Shown in pieces: positions 38,297 to 47,003 of a stretch of 64,000 nt of DNA. The stretch lies in assembly GCA_907163375.1 (NCBI GenBank), contig CAJQUW010010428.1:1-64000 (forward strand), given 5' to 3'. The notes beneath the pieces were generated by a model. That model saw only the letters and a program-made list of their open reading frames with translations. It did no database searches and had not been told where the DNA came from. The number at the start of each line of letters is the position of its first letter. The stretch's first letter is position 1. The stretch is from Prostheceraeus crozeri (Eukaryota; Platyhelminthes; Polycladida; Euryleptidae). Made by a program: the position numbers and the translations under genes.

Positions 38297-38903
38297 AGTA
38301 ATGGTCAAAAGACTGTTCCAGGACAGGCCAAAAATAAAAAAAATAGTACTTTTAAAAACGACATAAATTTATGAATTTAGACCCTTTTTCAGGTTTTTAA
38401 GACCTAAATTCATGAATTTGGTTCATTCAAAAAGTACCATTTTTTCAAAAATGGTACTTTTAAAAAACAACATAAATTCATGAATTTGAACCCTTTTTCA
38501 GGTTATGAAGACCTAAATTCATAAATCGGCTAAAGCCAGAGGATCTTCGCTCCGATTTGGGCGTTTTTAAAAATACACAATTTTCAAATTTTTCAAAATC
38601 TCAAATTTGTGATTATGACATTTTTCATTGCTTAAATCATGACCGTTCCAGGACACCGAAAAAATCAGAAAAGTTAAGAATCTCAAATTTGTGATTATGA
38701 CATTTTTCATTGCTTAAATCATGACCGTTCTAGGACACCGAAAATTAGTATTTTTAAAAACGTCTTTTAAATCCATTTTCAGGTTTTTAAAATATATCAT
38801 GTGACTAAAAATATTTCTTTAAAAATGGAAGAAACAAAAGTGGAAGAAACTTCAGAAATGGAAGAAACCTCAAGAATATATCCTTCGTTATCTCAATTAA
38901 AAA
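38297..38903 (+). repeat. left terminal inverted repeat of element 2
   Basis: About 607 bp, matching 57055-57661 in inverted orientation with about three mismatches noticed in the outer half. It contains internal direct repeats: two versions of an ATAAAT-TCATGAATTT-rich block about 115 bp apart, and two copies of a block of about 75 bp around TTGCTTAAATCATGACCGTT near 38610 and 38685. It also holds one GC-rich double hairpin at 38527-38554. Confidence 0.9.
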
Positions 38904-38932
38904 CAGGTGAAATGGTTCTCAATTATTATTAA
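38825..38932 (+). pseudogene. partial second copy of the membrane-hairpin gene
   Basis: Because the inverted repeat reaches into the gene at 56414-57133, its first codons (MEETKVEETSEMEETSRIYP) also occur here, giving a 35-codon stub. Weaker similarity to the same gene continues to about 38965. Probably non-functional. Confidence 0.6.
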
Positions 38933-38965
38933 GATTAGAGCACTATGATAAATTAAGAAGACGCA

Positions 38966-39779
38966 ATTATTACTTAGTCATTCTTTGTTATTGTATGCTC
39001 AACATTATTTAAAGTACTAATTGTGTGAACTAGAAGATCATTGTAACTCATAAACTCAAAATTATTCAATGAACCCGTACACTGGCTGATAATTGAAGAG
39101 AGACAGAGATTGAAGAGAGAGACAGAGATTGAAGAGAGAGAAACGTCTAGCAGCTTTCCCCTAAAATTATCATGCTATATCTTGTCATTTCAATTTACCC
39201 ATCGGTAAACTTTTGACATTTCAACTTACGCGTGCGTAAAGTTTTGACATTTCAATTTACCCCTACGTAAATTATTTTCAGAATCTGTTTTCAAAATCTA
39301 TTTTCAAAATCCATTTGCAAAGTCTATTTTAAAATTCAGTTTTAGAAATCGATTTGCAAAATTCATTTAGCGTTTGCCAAACACATACGGGTAGTAAAGT
39401 ACTTCCCATTGTGAAGACATGAATAGATTAAGCACATAAGAGTGCATTGACAATAAAAGCAAATGACAATAAAATTCTTCTTCTGAATTTAGAACGCATA
39501 GACGGCGACATGCGGGATAGTTGTTATGACAATTTTAAACAATCATTTTAACGATGAAACATATTTTACAAATGAAGTTCATGAAGAAAAATGGAAATAT
39601 ATAAAACAATATAGATTAGAATCGGCTAAAGCCAGAGGAGCTTCGCTCCGATAATTATAATATAATCATTTCAAAATCGAATAAGTAGTAAGGAAAGACA
39701 TCATTAGAGAACAGTTTTAAATCAATACCCCCTCCCTTCTGTCTTCTAGGGGTCCCTTAAGAAATTTTTTTATTATAAA
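38966..39779. other. non-coding left region of element 2
   Basis: About 810 bp without a gene. It contains a short GAGAGACAGAGATTGAA tandem repeat (39094-39143), three 31-bp palindromic iterons (39184-39271), a degenerate TTTTCAAAATCTATT-type repeat of about 17 bp (39280-39370) and a GC-rich double hairpin (39623-39650). A control or replication region is a reasonable guess. Confidence 0.55.
39184..39271. repeat. three palindromic iterons
   Basis: Three units at exact 31-bp spacing. Each has GACATTTCAA-type or GTCATTTCAA-type sequence followed by a dyad: TTTACCCATCGGTAAA (39194-39209), CTTACGCGTGCGTAAAG (39225-39241) and TTTACCCCTACGTAAA (39256-39271). The TTTAC/GTAAA ends are fixed while the centres vary, as expected for binding sites of a dimeric protein. 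Confidence 0.7.
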
Positions 39780-40241
39780 ATGAGCAACATAAATGAGTTT
39801 TTTAAATTATATGGAACACAAACGACAACGAATTTTGACCTAAAGAAAATCGCAAATCAATTAGGAATAAAGAATTTTCATGTTCTAATGAGAAACGAAT
39901 TACAATTCCTAAAAAATAGGCCAACAGGAACCTTCAGTTCCCGGAACAAAGTTCCATCAATAACTGTAAATTTCATAACGAATCTTCACACTTCAGACCA
40001 AAACGGCGTACATTGGTCAGCAGGTATCTTTAGTAAAAACGGAGATAATTATTATTTTGACTCATACGGGCTTCCACCTACAAATGAAGTAAAAGAATTA
40101 CTTGGAACGGGAACATACAATACATTTCAAATTCAAAAACCGGGAACAACTTATTGTGGACAATTATGTCTTTATGTTTTATTTAAATTACAAAAAGGAG
40201 TACCATTTCTAGATATTATGTTAGAGTTAAACAATCTATAA
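39780..40241 (+). CDS. adenain-like cysteine protease
   Basis: 153 residues from ATG at 39780. Catalytic candidates are His78 (NGVHWSAGI), Asp94 (YYFDSYGLPP) and Cys126 (TTYCGQLCLYV), with Gln117 or Gln119 near the oxyanion hole. It would mature virion proteins. Residues about 49-60 (TGTFSSRNKVPS) are encoded by a GC-rich double hairpin at 39927-39956, a loop not expected in the family. It is convergent with the integrase gene, the two stops being 34 bp apart with another hairpin-like stretch between them. Confidence 0.85.
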   Translation: MSNINEFFKLYGTQTTTNFDLKKIANQLGIKNFHVLMRNELQFLKNRPTGTFSSRNKVPSITVNFITNLHTSDQNGVHWSAGIFSKNGDNYYFDSYGLPPTNEVKELLGTGTYNTFQIQKPGTTYCGQLCLYVLFKLQKGVPFLDIMLELNNL

Positions 40242-40275
40242 CTCAAGCGAAGCTAGCTAAAGCGCCACCTAGAGG

Positions 40276-41616
40276 TTAAAGCTCTGTTTTCTGTAATTCA
40301 TTTTGATAAAAACGACCTCTGATATCTTCATCATCTAAATCTTTAATTTCATAAGTAATCGGATAACTTTGATTTATTTTGCAAACTTCAAATATTTCTT
40401 TAGTCCAATAGCCAACAAAGCCTTTTTCAAATTTGTTCTTATATTTAAATATTCTAACTCTATCTCCAATTTTAAATTTCGATTTAAGTTTCTGCAAATT
40501 CGGATTACTCTCATTCGAATAATTATTCTCGAATATTTTCTTTCGTATTAAATCAGGGTCGTCAGAAGCATTCTTTGGGGTTTCTTCAATACCTGAATGA
40601 ACTTTATTATTGTACTCTTCTACAACTCCTGGTAATATCCTCAACCATTTCTGATTTCCTTGCTGAGTAAACTTTTTGAAAATTTTATTTTTTAACGTCC
40701 GATTGAATCTTTCTATCACTACAGCTTTTCCTGCGTTTTCAGTTGAATAAACAGTTTCAAATAGTGGCTGAACGTTTCGGTTATAAAATTCCGATCCTTT
40801 ATCAACAAACAATTTTTTTGGCTTTCTATTACTTTCTTTAAAGATTTCTTCAAACGCATATTTAACTGATAGACCACTTTTATTTTTTAAAGGTTTTACC
40901 CAAGCGTATCGTGTATATAAATCTATAACTGTCAATGCGTATTTGTAGTCAGACTTTGTCTTAGAACCTTCGGTTCGGTCCCTTTCATTCGGCATATGAA
41001 TAAGATCAGCACTCCAAATATCATCTTTATTAAATACTTTTACTTTTAATAAATATTTAGGCTTTCTATATTCTTTATGAATTTCAGATGCATAAACGCC
41101 TGAATTATGATTTTCATTTAAACCCTGGCCGAATAATATTTTAGCTTGTAAAGCTTTCTTAACAAACATTCTTTCAATTTTTTCTCTAAATGTAGGATTC
41201 TGAATACTATCTAATTCTTGTATCATCTTCTTATCAGCTGCATGTCGAGAACTTAGATCATGATTTCGATAAGCTAAATCATGCCTGTAAGCTGCGGCAT
41301 CTACTCTATTTATCGGTTCTTCACCTGGTTTCGGATTATTATTCTCATCTAGTCTTATATCTAATCGAGTTCCTGGACCGGTATATGAATGACCAGGAAG
41401 ATGTTTTTCTTTCGAATATTTACTCCAAATAAAGCCAGGAAAGTTTTCTAATTTTTTTTGTATGTCACCACCGTAGGTAGTAGCCAAACTTTGTTTGTCG
41501 TCGTTATCTTCATAAATTTTACAATTTGAGTTTTTATTTTTGTTTAATAGATAATTCAATAAATCTAAATTAGAAATTTTTAATTTAGTTAAATTTTCGG
41601 AATTTGTAGAATTCAT
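40276..41616 (-). CDS. phospholipase A2-integrase fusion
   Basis: 446 residues from ATG at 41616. Residues about 73-130 form a parvovirus-VP1-type phospholipase A2: calcium loop YTGPGT (78-83) and DAAAYRHDLAY (106-116) with the catalytic His112-Asp113 pair. Residues about 195-330 are a retroviral-type integrase core with Asp204 (WSADLIHM), Asp272 (LFVDKGSEF) and Glu302 (VVIERFNRTLKN). A C-terminal SH3-like region has KIGDRVRIFKYKNKF and GYWTKEIF. Integrase joins element DNA to the host; PLA2 in parvoviruses breaches endosomes. The fusion may be processed by the element's protease. Residues about 212-219 come from a hairpin insert (40963-40982). Confidence 0.8.
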   Translation of the reverse strand: MNSTNSENLTKLKISNLDLLNYLLNKNKNSNCKIYEDNDDKQSLATTYGGDIQKKLENFPGFIWSKYSKEKHLPGHSYTGPGTRLDIRLDENNNPKPGEEPINRVDAAAYRHDLAYRNHDLSSRHAADKKMIQELDSIQNPTFREKIERMFVKKALQAKILFGQGLNENHNSGVYASEIHKEYRKPKYLLKVKVFNKDDIWSADLIHMPNERDRTEGSKTKSDYKYALTVIDLYTRYAWVKPLKNKSGLSVKYAFEEIFKESNRKPKKLFVDKGSEFYNRNVQPLFETVYSTENAGKAVVIERFNRTLKNKIFKKFTQQGNQKWLRILPGVVEEYNNKVHSGIEETPKNASDDPDLIRKKIFENNYSNESNPNLQKLKSKFKIGDRVRIFKYKNKFEKGFVGYWTKEIFEVCKINQSYPITYEIKDLDDEDIRGRFYQNELQKTEL

Positions 41617-41692
41617 TTTAAAAGATAAAAAAAAATTAAAAGATAAAATAAAATAATTGTTTTACCGAAAAGAACTAAAGGTTCTGAGGTTA

Positions 41693-42220
41693 TTACCTTA
41701 TCATACTAGGACTTAGATATATTCCAGAACCATCTTTTGTTTCTTTAATTTCAATTAAATCATCAACATTGTGGAGAATATTTTTAAGAACTCGTTTTCC
41801 TTCATCAACTAATTTCAACTTACTAATAAAATTATCTACTACTCCTTTTCCTTCGGGCGAAGCCCTGGAAGACATCTCCGATGTCCCTTCACCCCTAGCA
41901 ACTTTCTCTAACTCTCTATTATGTCGTTTTTGTTCTTCTAATGCAGCCTTCTCTGATTTATTTTTATTTACTGCTTGGACAATACCAGCTGTCCCACCTG
42001 CAACACTTCCTGCTGCAGCTATGCCACCTATTATTAGTGGAATTAATGGGAGAATCCCGCCATTCTTTTCTTCTTGTAATTGAATATTCTCTATCATTGG
42101 TTTACTTATGTAATACTTTTTTTTGTTAATCGTAATATTTTTAGGGGTATTTTTGTCAACAATATTACGTAATTTTAATTCAACAGTTTTATTATTAATA
42201 TTACTTTTCGCTTGCGACAT
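41693..42220 (-). CDS. protein VI/X-like virion protein
   Basis: 175 residues from ATG at 42220. After a basic N-terminal part comes EEKNGGILPLIPLIIGGIAA, a Gly-Gly site followed by a hydrophobic amphipathic stretch like adenovirus pVI/pX and Polinton minor virion proteins; the protease could cut at the GG. A helical charged part follows. Residues GTSEMSSRASPEG are encoded by a double hairpin at 41854-41886, the same peptide that appears in the polymerase. The C-terminus is beta-like. The membrane-lytic or core role is inferred. Confidence 0.6.
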   Translation of the reverse strand: MSQAKSNINNKTVELKLRNIVDKNTPKNITINKKKYYISKPMIENIQLQEEKNGGILPLIPLIIGGIAAAGSVAGGTAGIVQAVNKNKSEKAALEEQKRHNRELEKVARGEGTSEMSSRASPEGKGVVDNFISKLKLVDEGKRVLKNILHNVDDLIEIKETKDGSGIYLSPSMIR

Positions 42221-42278
42221 TTTTAATAAAAAATTTTAAGTTAAGAATTTAAAGTTATTTAAATTTTAATTAACCTAT

Positions 42279-42327
42279 CGGAGCAAAGCTCCTCTGGCTT
42301 TAGCCGATCGGACCAAAGGTCCTAAGG
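42279..42327. repeat. GC-rich double hairpin, intergenic
   Basis: GGAGCAAAGCTCC and GGCTTTAGCC side by side, then GGACCAAAGGTCC. Each is a short perfect stem with a 2-3-base loop. It lies between the capsid and pVI-like genes. Confidence 0.75.
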
Positions 42328-42330
42328 TTA

Positions 42331-43665
42331 TTAACCTATCCTAACCATCTTTCCATTAAGAATTTCAATAGAATATTTTGCATCTTCTAGCAATAAACCA
42401 TAAGCCATCAATGAAGTTGTGGAATCTTTCTTTTCAATATTAATTGTTACATCACAACCATTTTTAATAATATCTTCTGATTGTGCACTTAAATCGAAGC
42501 AGAAAATTGGATATAAATGTCTCCAATCTCCAGGAGTTAATTGTGGTTCAACTCCAAATTCTATACAAAGATTTCTATAAGAATCATATCCTTCCATAAA
42601 TTGATTATTGGTATCATCGAATCTTAATGGATCAATTGGATATCGAGTTTGATTTAATGAAACTTGTAAACTTCGAATTGTATTAATATGGAAGATATTA
42701 TTGTTCTTATCAAAACTTGGAGAATTATTTCTTTGAAATGTTAGTAATAAATATCTTGGAGTATTCGCAGTTCTAGTAAAATGCCAGTTAAATCTTTGTT
42801 CGGAAAAAGTTACTGAACTAGCAGTTCTCTTTAGAAAATTAACTGGAATTGGTTTGTTAGTATTTAATCTTTTTGCAATAGCTGTTTCAATCTCTAAACT
42901 AGGAGTAATATGCTTAATCCACCATTCAAGTCTATCAATTTTTAAATATGCTTTTTTTCCTGTCTTACCAAAAAAGATTAATTCATTATTTGCTGTACGA
43001 TGAATTATTAATTTAAATTTTAATTGATATGATATTTTATCATAATCTAAATATCCGAATAATGGAGACAATGACCAATTTACTGTCTGTTTACTTTTTT
43101 TGTTAAATTCACGTCTTTCTTTATATGCTTCATTATTTGTTTTATTTAAATGTTTTGCAATATTTTCTACATCTTTCGCAATTCCTGCGGCATCTGTTCC
43201 AGCGTGAGTTAAATCATCAATAATTATGCCATCATTAGTATCAGGAAACCAACCTTCGATTTCATGCTTTTTATTATTTTCACCAATTATTACAAATCTA
43301 AGCATTGTATCAATTACACCTGGGGAATCACTTATTGTTTCTATATTTTGAGTTGCAACATCTAAACGCATTTGTGTAAATAAACTTGGGAAAAAATTAT
43401 TCTCTAGTGTAATATTATCGGTATCTGGTAATGGTGTTGTAAAATTAGCATCACTATATAAAGAATATTCACAGTGTAAAAATGAATCAGGTAAATATAA
43501 ATAACTCTGCTGATTATCAACTTCAAAGATTAAATCTCCCCCAGTATTTACTCTACTGGAAGATCCGGGATTCATAGCAATTCTTATATAGTCATTCTTT
43601 TTTTGATTGTAACTGGTGAACGGGGGATCATCTAATCTAAATTTATTTTCGATAAGCGAAGACAT
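42331..43665 (-). CDS. major capsid protein, double jelly roll
   Basis: 444 residues from ATG at 43665. Beta-rich throughout. YLYLPDSFLHCEYSLY near residue 55 corresponds to the first jelly roll, and CFDLSAQSEDI near the C-terminus matches FDLTADSDI of the element 1 capsid protein. Overall similarity to element 1 is otherwise low, so it belongs to another Polinton branch. It should build the icosahedral shell. No hairpin insert was noticed inside it, which would fit strong structural constraint. Confidence 0.75.
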   Translation of the reverse strand: MSSLIENKFRLDDPPFTSYNQKKNDYIRIAMNPGSSSRVNTGGDLIFEVDNQQSYLYLPDSFLHCEYSLYSDANFTTPLPDTDNITLENNFFPSLFTQMRLDVATQNIETISDSPGVIDTMLRFVIIGENNKKHEIEGWFPDTNDGIIIDDLTHAGTDAAGIAKDVENIAKHLNKTNNEAYKERREFNKKSKQTVNWSLSPLFGYLDYDKISYQLKFKLIIHRTANNELIFFGKTGKKAYLKIDRLEWWIKHITPSLEIETAIAKRLNTNKPIPVNFLKRTASSVTFSEQRFNWHFTRTANTPRYLLLTFQRNNSPSFDKNNNIFHINTIRSLQVSLNQTRYPIDPLRFDDTNNQFMEGYDSYRNLCIEFGVEPQLTPGDWRHLYPIFCFDLSAQSEDIIKNGCDVTINIEKKDSTTSLMAYGLLLEDAKYSIEILNGKMVRIG

Positions 43666-43779
43666 TTTTATAAGAAATAATTTGACTTTTTGTTTTTCTC
43701 ACAGATAGAAAAAAATTTTTATTAAATATAATTTTAAAATTTTACTAAATATAATTTTAGAATTTTACTAAATATAATT

Positions 43780-44343
43780 TTAGAATTTTGCTAGACCAGC
43801 TCCGCTACAGCTTTGCTGGTTAGACCGAAGGTTGCTGCTCACGCCATTACCTCTTATTTCTTCAATTGTTTTTTCATTATTTTTATTTTCATTATGTTTA
43901 CTATTAGACGGAGCTCCGCTCCTCAAGGTTTCACCATCAACAGCTATGTTAGCAATTTTGTTTTTTGTTTCATCTGAAAGTTTTTTTAATTTTTTTAGTT
44001 CTTCAGAATCATTCTTGAGTTTACGAATAGCTTCTAGTTGTTTTAATTCGTTTTGTGATTTAACAGCATTTGATATTGCACTAGCTGTACTACCTATAGC
44101 AGCTGCTCCTTTTGCAGCAGATGTAATCAAATCTTTATTATTTTTAATTAAGTTAACGATACTACCAATACCAGAAAAGATGCCATCCCCTTCTTTTTGG
44201 ATGGCACCTGCGGTGCCTAGGAACTTTTCTGTTCCGACTGTTTCTCTATTATCATAATGATAAACAGGATTCATACGTGGTTCATGAGCAATTTTTTGAT
44301 TTGAAGCAAAATGTTTAAGATTGTGTTTATAAATTATAGGCAT
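43780..44343 (-). CDS. second protein VI/X-like virion protein
   Basis: 187 residues from ATG at 44343. A central Gly/Ala-rich amphipathic region (GIFSGIGSIVNLI, AAKGAAAIGSTASAISNAV) is followed by a charged helix. Three GC-rich palindromes lie in frame: GGCACCTGCGGTGCC (44205-44219, encoding LGTAGA), GGAGCTCCGCTCC (near 43910) and a compound one at 43797-43836 that supplies the last residues and lies next to the stop. The membrane-active or cement role is inferred from composition and position between the capsid gene and the small helical gene. Confidence 0.55.
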   Translation of the reverse strand: MPIIYKHNLKHFASNQKIAHEPRMNPVYHYDNRETVGTEKFLGTAGAIQKEGDGIFSGIGSIVNLIKNNKDLITSAAKGAAAIGSTASAISNAVKSQNELKQLEAIRKLKNDSEELKKLKKLSDETKNKIANIAVDGETLRSGAPSNSKHNENKNNEKTIEEIRGNGVSSNLRSNQQSCSGAGLAKF

Positions 44344-44386
44344 TTTTTAGTAATAAATTTGACTTTTTGGGAAAAATATAAATACG

Positions 44387-44436
44387 GACGAAGCGCGAAG
44401 CGCGAAGCGCGAAGCCCTGGAAGACATCTCCGTTGA
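44387..44436. repeat. GC-rich compound palindrome
   Basis: Four GCGCGAA units in tandem, then GGGCTTCGC/GAAGCCC and GACATCTCC-type arms, as in the hairpins at 41854 and 53049. Located between two minus-strand genes. Confidence 0.7.
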
Positions 44437-44469
44437 CCCATGAACCGATATCCATTATAAAAAAAATGT

Positions 44470-44643
44470 TTATTTTTTGTTCTTAACTTTTACAGATTGC
44501 GTTTTTGGTTTAACTTTATCAGGAACCAAACCTGCATCAATCATTCTTTTTATTCTATGATTTTCTTTCATAATATTTCTTTCTTTTATTAACTCTTCTA
44601 ATTGTTTAATTCTTTTAAAATTATTAGCTCTAATTTTATCCAT
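44470..44643 (-). CDS. 57-residue helical protein, paralogue of the 53439 gene N-terminus
   Basis: Too short to be noticed easily, but MDKIRANNFKRIKQLEELIK at its start is nearly identical to MDKVRADNFKRIKQLDELIK of the protein at 53439-54254, and RNIMKENH follows in both. The second half is Lys/Val-rich and differs. Clear ATG at 44643 and stop at 44470. A coiled-coil helix is likely. It may have arisen by partial duplication; a shared interaction helix is a guess. Confidence 0.65.
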   Translation of the reverse strand: MDKIRANNFKRIKQLEELIKERNIMKENHRIKRMIDAGLVPDKVKPKTQSVKVKNKK

Positions 44644-44803
44644 TTTTAAAATTATATACTTTTATATACTTTTATATATTTATACTTTTTTTATTTTAAA
44701 AATTATATTTATACTTTTGTATTTTTAAAATTATATTTATATTTTTTATGATTCTCATTTTTTGTAGGTAAAAAATATTTAAGTTAATATTTACAATACT
44801 CGT
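44644..44803. other. AT-rich spacer
   Basis: TATACTTTTATA-type AT-rich repeats. Probably promoter or 3'-end sequence; nothing specific seen. Confidence 0.4.
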
Positions 44804-45691
44804 TTAAGATTTACGTTTGTGAATGGACAACAACTTCGAGATAACTTTATTAATTGACTGTTGCACTTTATCTATTGCGTCAAGTAGCGTGTGATGTACT
44901 TTAATTTCACTTCTATTAACTTGCATTTTCTGCTGATTAATCTTCAACGCCGTTTTAAGAGCATTTAACTTAATTTTAAGAACATCTAATTGTCTTTTAA
45001 CAGTATCTAACTGTTCTTTATTTTCTTTAGAGTTTTCTTGTAAATTTTTCTTTAATTCATTTTCTAAATTGATTTTAAGAGTTTTCATTTTATCAACTTT
45101 TTCATTAAGTGAGTTTACTTCATTTATTATTCTATTCATCTTTTTCATTTGTTGAGTAATTTTAGAACTCAATTCATCAACACTTTTTTGGAATGTAGTT
45201 TGCAACTGCTTTAAATTTTTTTTAATTCTTTCAGGTAGTTTTTCTATTTCATCTTCTAATTGTTCTTTTAACATTTTTATCTGATGTTTATTTTTAATGA
45301 CTGCAGATTTTAAATTTAAAGAAAGTAATATTAAAATTTTTGATTGTTCTGAAATCTTTTTAAAAAGTTTTGCTATATCTGCTTCTAGCTTTCTATCCTT
45401 TTTATCAAGTTTTGATAATTTTTCGTTTAATGATTTGTCATTAAGTTTAAGCAACTTTAATTCATTCATCAGTGGAACCATAACATCGTTTATATATTTT
45501 TCCTTTAAGTCATTGATTTGTGTATCAACATATTGTTTATTTGTTAACTCTGTATTTTGTTGTGGAAGAATAGAAAGATGCAATGGACCAGATAAAACGT
45601 CTCCAGTTTTCATAATATAATTTTCTATCTCTATTTCTAATTCACGATTATTCGGGATATATGCACCTCCACCAACATTTGGTAACATCAT
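44804..45691 (-). CDS. fibre-like coiled-coil protein
   Basis: 295 residues from the ATG pair at 45689-45691; the open frame extends upstream but without plausible coding content. The N-terminal part has NYIMKTGDVLSGPLHLSIL followed by ELTNKQYVDTQIN, strikingly like the TGD-x-M-SG-x-L...T-K-x-YVD repeat of phage tail fibres and collars. The remaining 220 residues are almost unbroken heptad-like coiled coil rich in Lys, Leu, Glu and Asn. A trimeric vertex fibre is the natural guess. It diverges from the plus-strand zinc-finger gene. Confidence 0.55.
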   Translation of the reverse strand: MMLPNVGGGAYIPNNRELEIEIENYIMKTGDVLSGPLHLSILPQQNTELTNKQYVDTQINDLKEKYINDVMVPLMNELKLLKLNDKSLNEKLSKLDKKDRKLEADIAKLFKKISEQSKILILLSLNLKSAVIKNKHQIKMLKEQLEDEIEKLPERIKKNLKQLQTTFQKSVDELSSKITQQMKKMNRIINEVNSLNEKVDKMKTLKINLENELKKNLQENSKENKEQLDTVKRQLDVLKIKLNALKTALKINQQKMQVNRSEIKVHHTLLDAIDKVQQSINKVISKLLSIHKRKS

Positions 45692-45777
45692 TTTTAAACA
45701 ATAAAAATAAAATTTTTTCTGATTATAAAAAATACATAAATTATAAAAAATAAAATTTTTCCTAATAAAAATAAAAA

Positions 45778-46710
45778 ATGGAAATGACTCAAATTTGTCA
45801 AGTTTGCAATATGCGTTTTTTAAATCAAACACTATTATATTCTCATATGAAAAACACACCATGTGGTATGCATATGAATCAATTACAACCTAATAATATA
45901 CAACCTAATAATATACAACCTAATAATATTCAACCTAATAATATTCAGAATAATATTCAACCTAATAATAGTATTCAGTATAATAATATTCAATCAGAGC
46001 AACCATTACAAAGATTAAAGCATTTATTTATTTCAGATAAAGAACAAAATCTTTATACTGCTAGAATAAATACACCTAGGCAAAATACTGCTAGAATAAA
46101 TACACCTAGGCAAAATACTGCTAGAATAAATACTGCTAGAATAAATACACCTAGGCAAAATAATAATAATTATTTAGCACAAAATAATAATGTAGCACAA
46201 AATAATCCTTTTGTTCAAAATAATCCTTTTGTTCAAAATAATAATGTAGCACAAAATAATTATATTGATAAAAATCAATTTGTTGAAAGTAATAACAAAA
46301 AAATATGTACCGGATGTAATAAAAATATAACATCAAAAAATTTTGCACGTCATTTAAAATTATGTGAACAAACAGAAGAGGTTAAAAAAGAAAAAAAAGA
46401 TAAATTAAAAGATCAGTTATGTCGTAATTGTAATAAATATTTTACAAATCAAGGAATTACTAATCATTATAATTCTTGTATAAGTTCTACAAGACAATGT
46501 ACAAGTTGTCAAAATACTAAACCTAAGACAGAGTTTTATGATAGTAAATATCAGTGTAAGGATTGTTTAAAGGAAAAAGTAAAATGTAGAGGTTGTCAAA
46601 AAATTATATTAAAGAAAAATTTTCAGCGACATGTAACACTATGTCCAAAACTTAATCAACATAATAATCAACATAATAATAATTTATGTCAAAATAATAA
46701 TTTATGTTAA
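45778..46710 (+). CDS. Asn-rich multi-zinc-finger protein
   Basis: 310 residues from ATG at 45778. Zinc-binding units: a C2H2 at the start (CQVCNMRFLNQTLLYSHMKN), then CTGCNKNITSKNFARHLKLC, CRNCNKYFTNQGITNHYNSC, a CTSCQN...CKDC pair, and CRGCQKIILKKNFQRHVTLC. Between the first and second lie low-complexity tandem repeats: QPNNI repeats (45889-45960), a 30-bp TAR-INTPRQN unit repeated about three times (46056-46160) and NNPFVQ/NNVAQ repeats. Probably a DNA- or RNA-binding regulator; function unknown. Confidence 0.6.
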   Translation: MEMTQICQVCNMRFLNQTLLYSHMKNTPCGMHMNQLQPNNIQPNNIQPNNIQPNNIQNNIQPNNSIQYNNIQSEQPLQRLKHLFISDKEQNLYTARINTPRQNTARINTPRQNTARINTARINTPRQNNNNYLAQNNNVAQNNPFVQNNPFVQNNNVAQNNYIDKNQFVESNNKKICTGCNKNITSKNFARHLKLCEQTEEVKKEKKDKLKDQLCRNCNKYFTNQGITNHYNSCISSTRQCTSCQNTKPKTEFYDSKYQCKDCLKEKVKCRGCQKIILKKNFQRHVTLCPKLNQHNNQHNNNLCQNNNLC

Positions 46711-47003
46711 AATAATAATTTATATTAGTATTTCAACTAAAATAGTTGTATTTCAACTAAAATAGTTGTATTTCAACTAAAATATTATTTTTTTATAAAG
46801 AATAAAATATTATTTTATTAAAATATTCTTAAGCATTCCGGAAGAGAGGAGAGGTATAAAAACACTTCTTTTGAGTATAGGAACAAAAAGTCCGACACAT
46901 TCCGGAGGTTCTACAGAGGTTAAAAACACTCATAAGAGTGTAAGAATGCGAGTCCGGAATTAAAAAATAATAATTCCTAAATTTTTTATTTAAAAAATAA
47001 TAA
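46711..47003 (+). promoter_or_regulatory. repeat-rich intergenic region with TATA-like box
   Basis: Three direct copies of GTATTTCAACTAAAATA (46740-46790), then two related blocks starting ATTCCGGA at about 46835 and 46899, each followed by a run ending in AAAAACACT. The first contains GGTATAAAAACAC, a plausible TATA box about 150 bp before the ATPase ATG. A transcription control region is inferred. Confidence 0.45.

Noticed and set aside
39184-39271. CRISPR-like array
   Set aside because: Only three 31-bp units with a palindrome each, in eukaryotic mobile DNA, and no unique spacers.
45778-46160. Asn-rich repeats as a separate microsatellite locus
   Set aside because: They stay in frame within a zinc-finger gene with clear metal-binding units on both sides.
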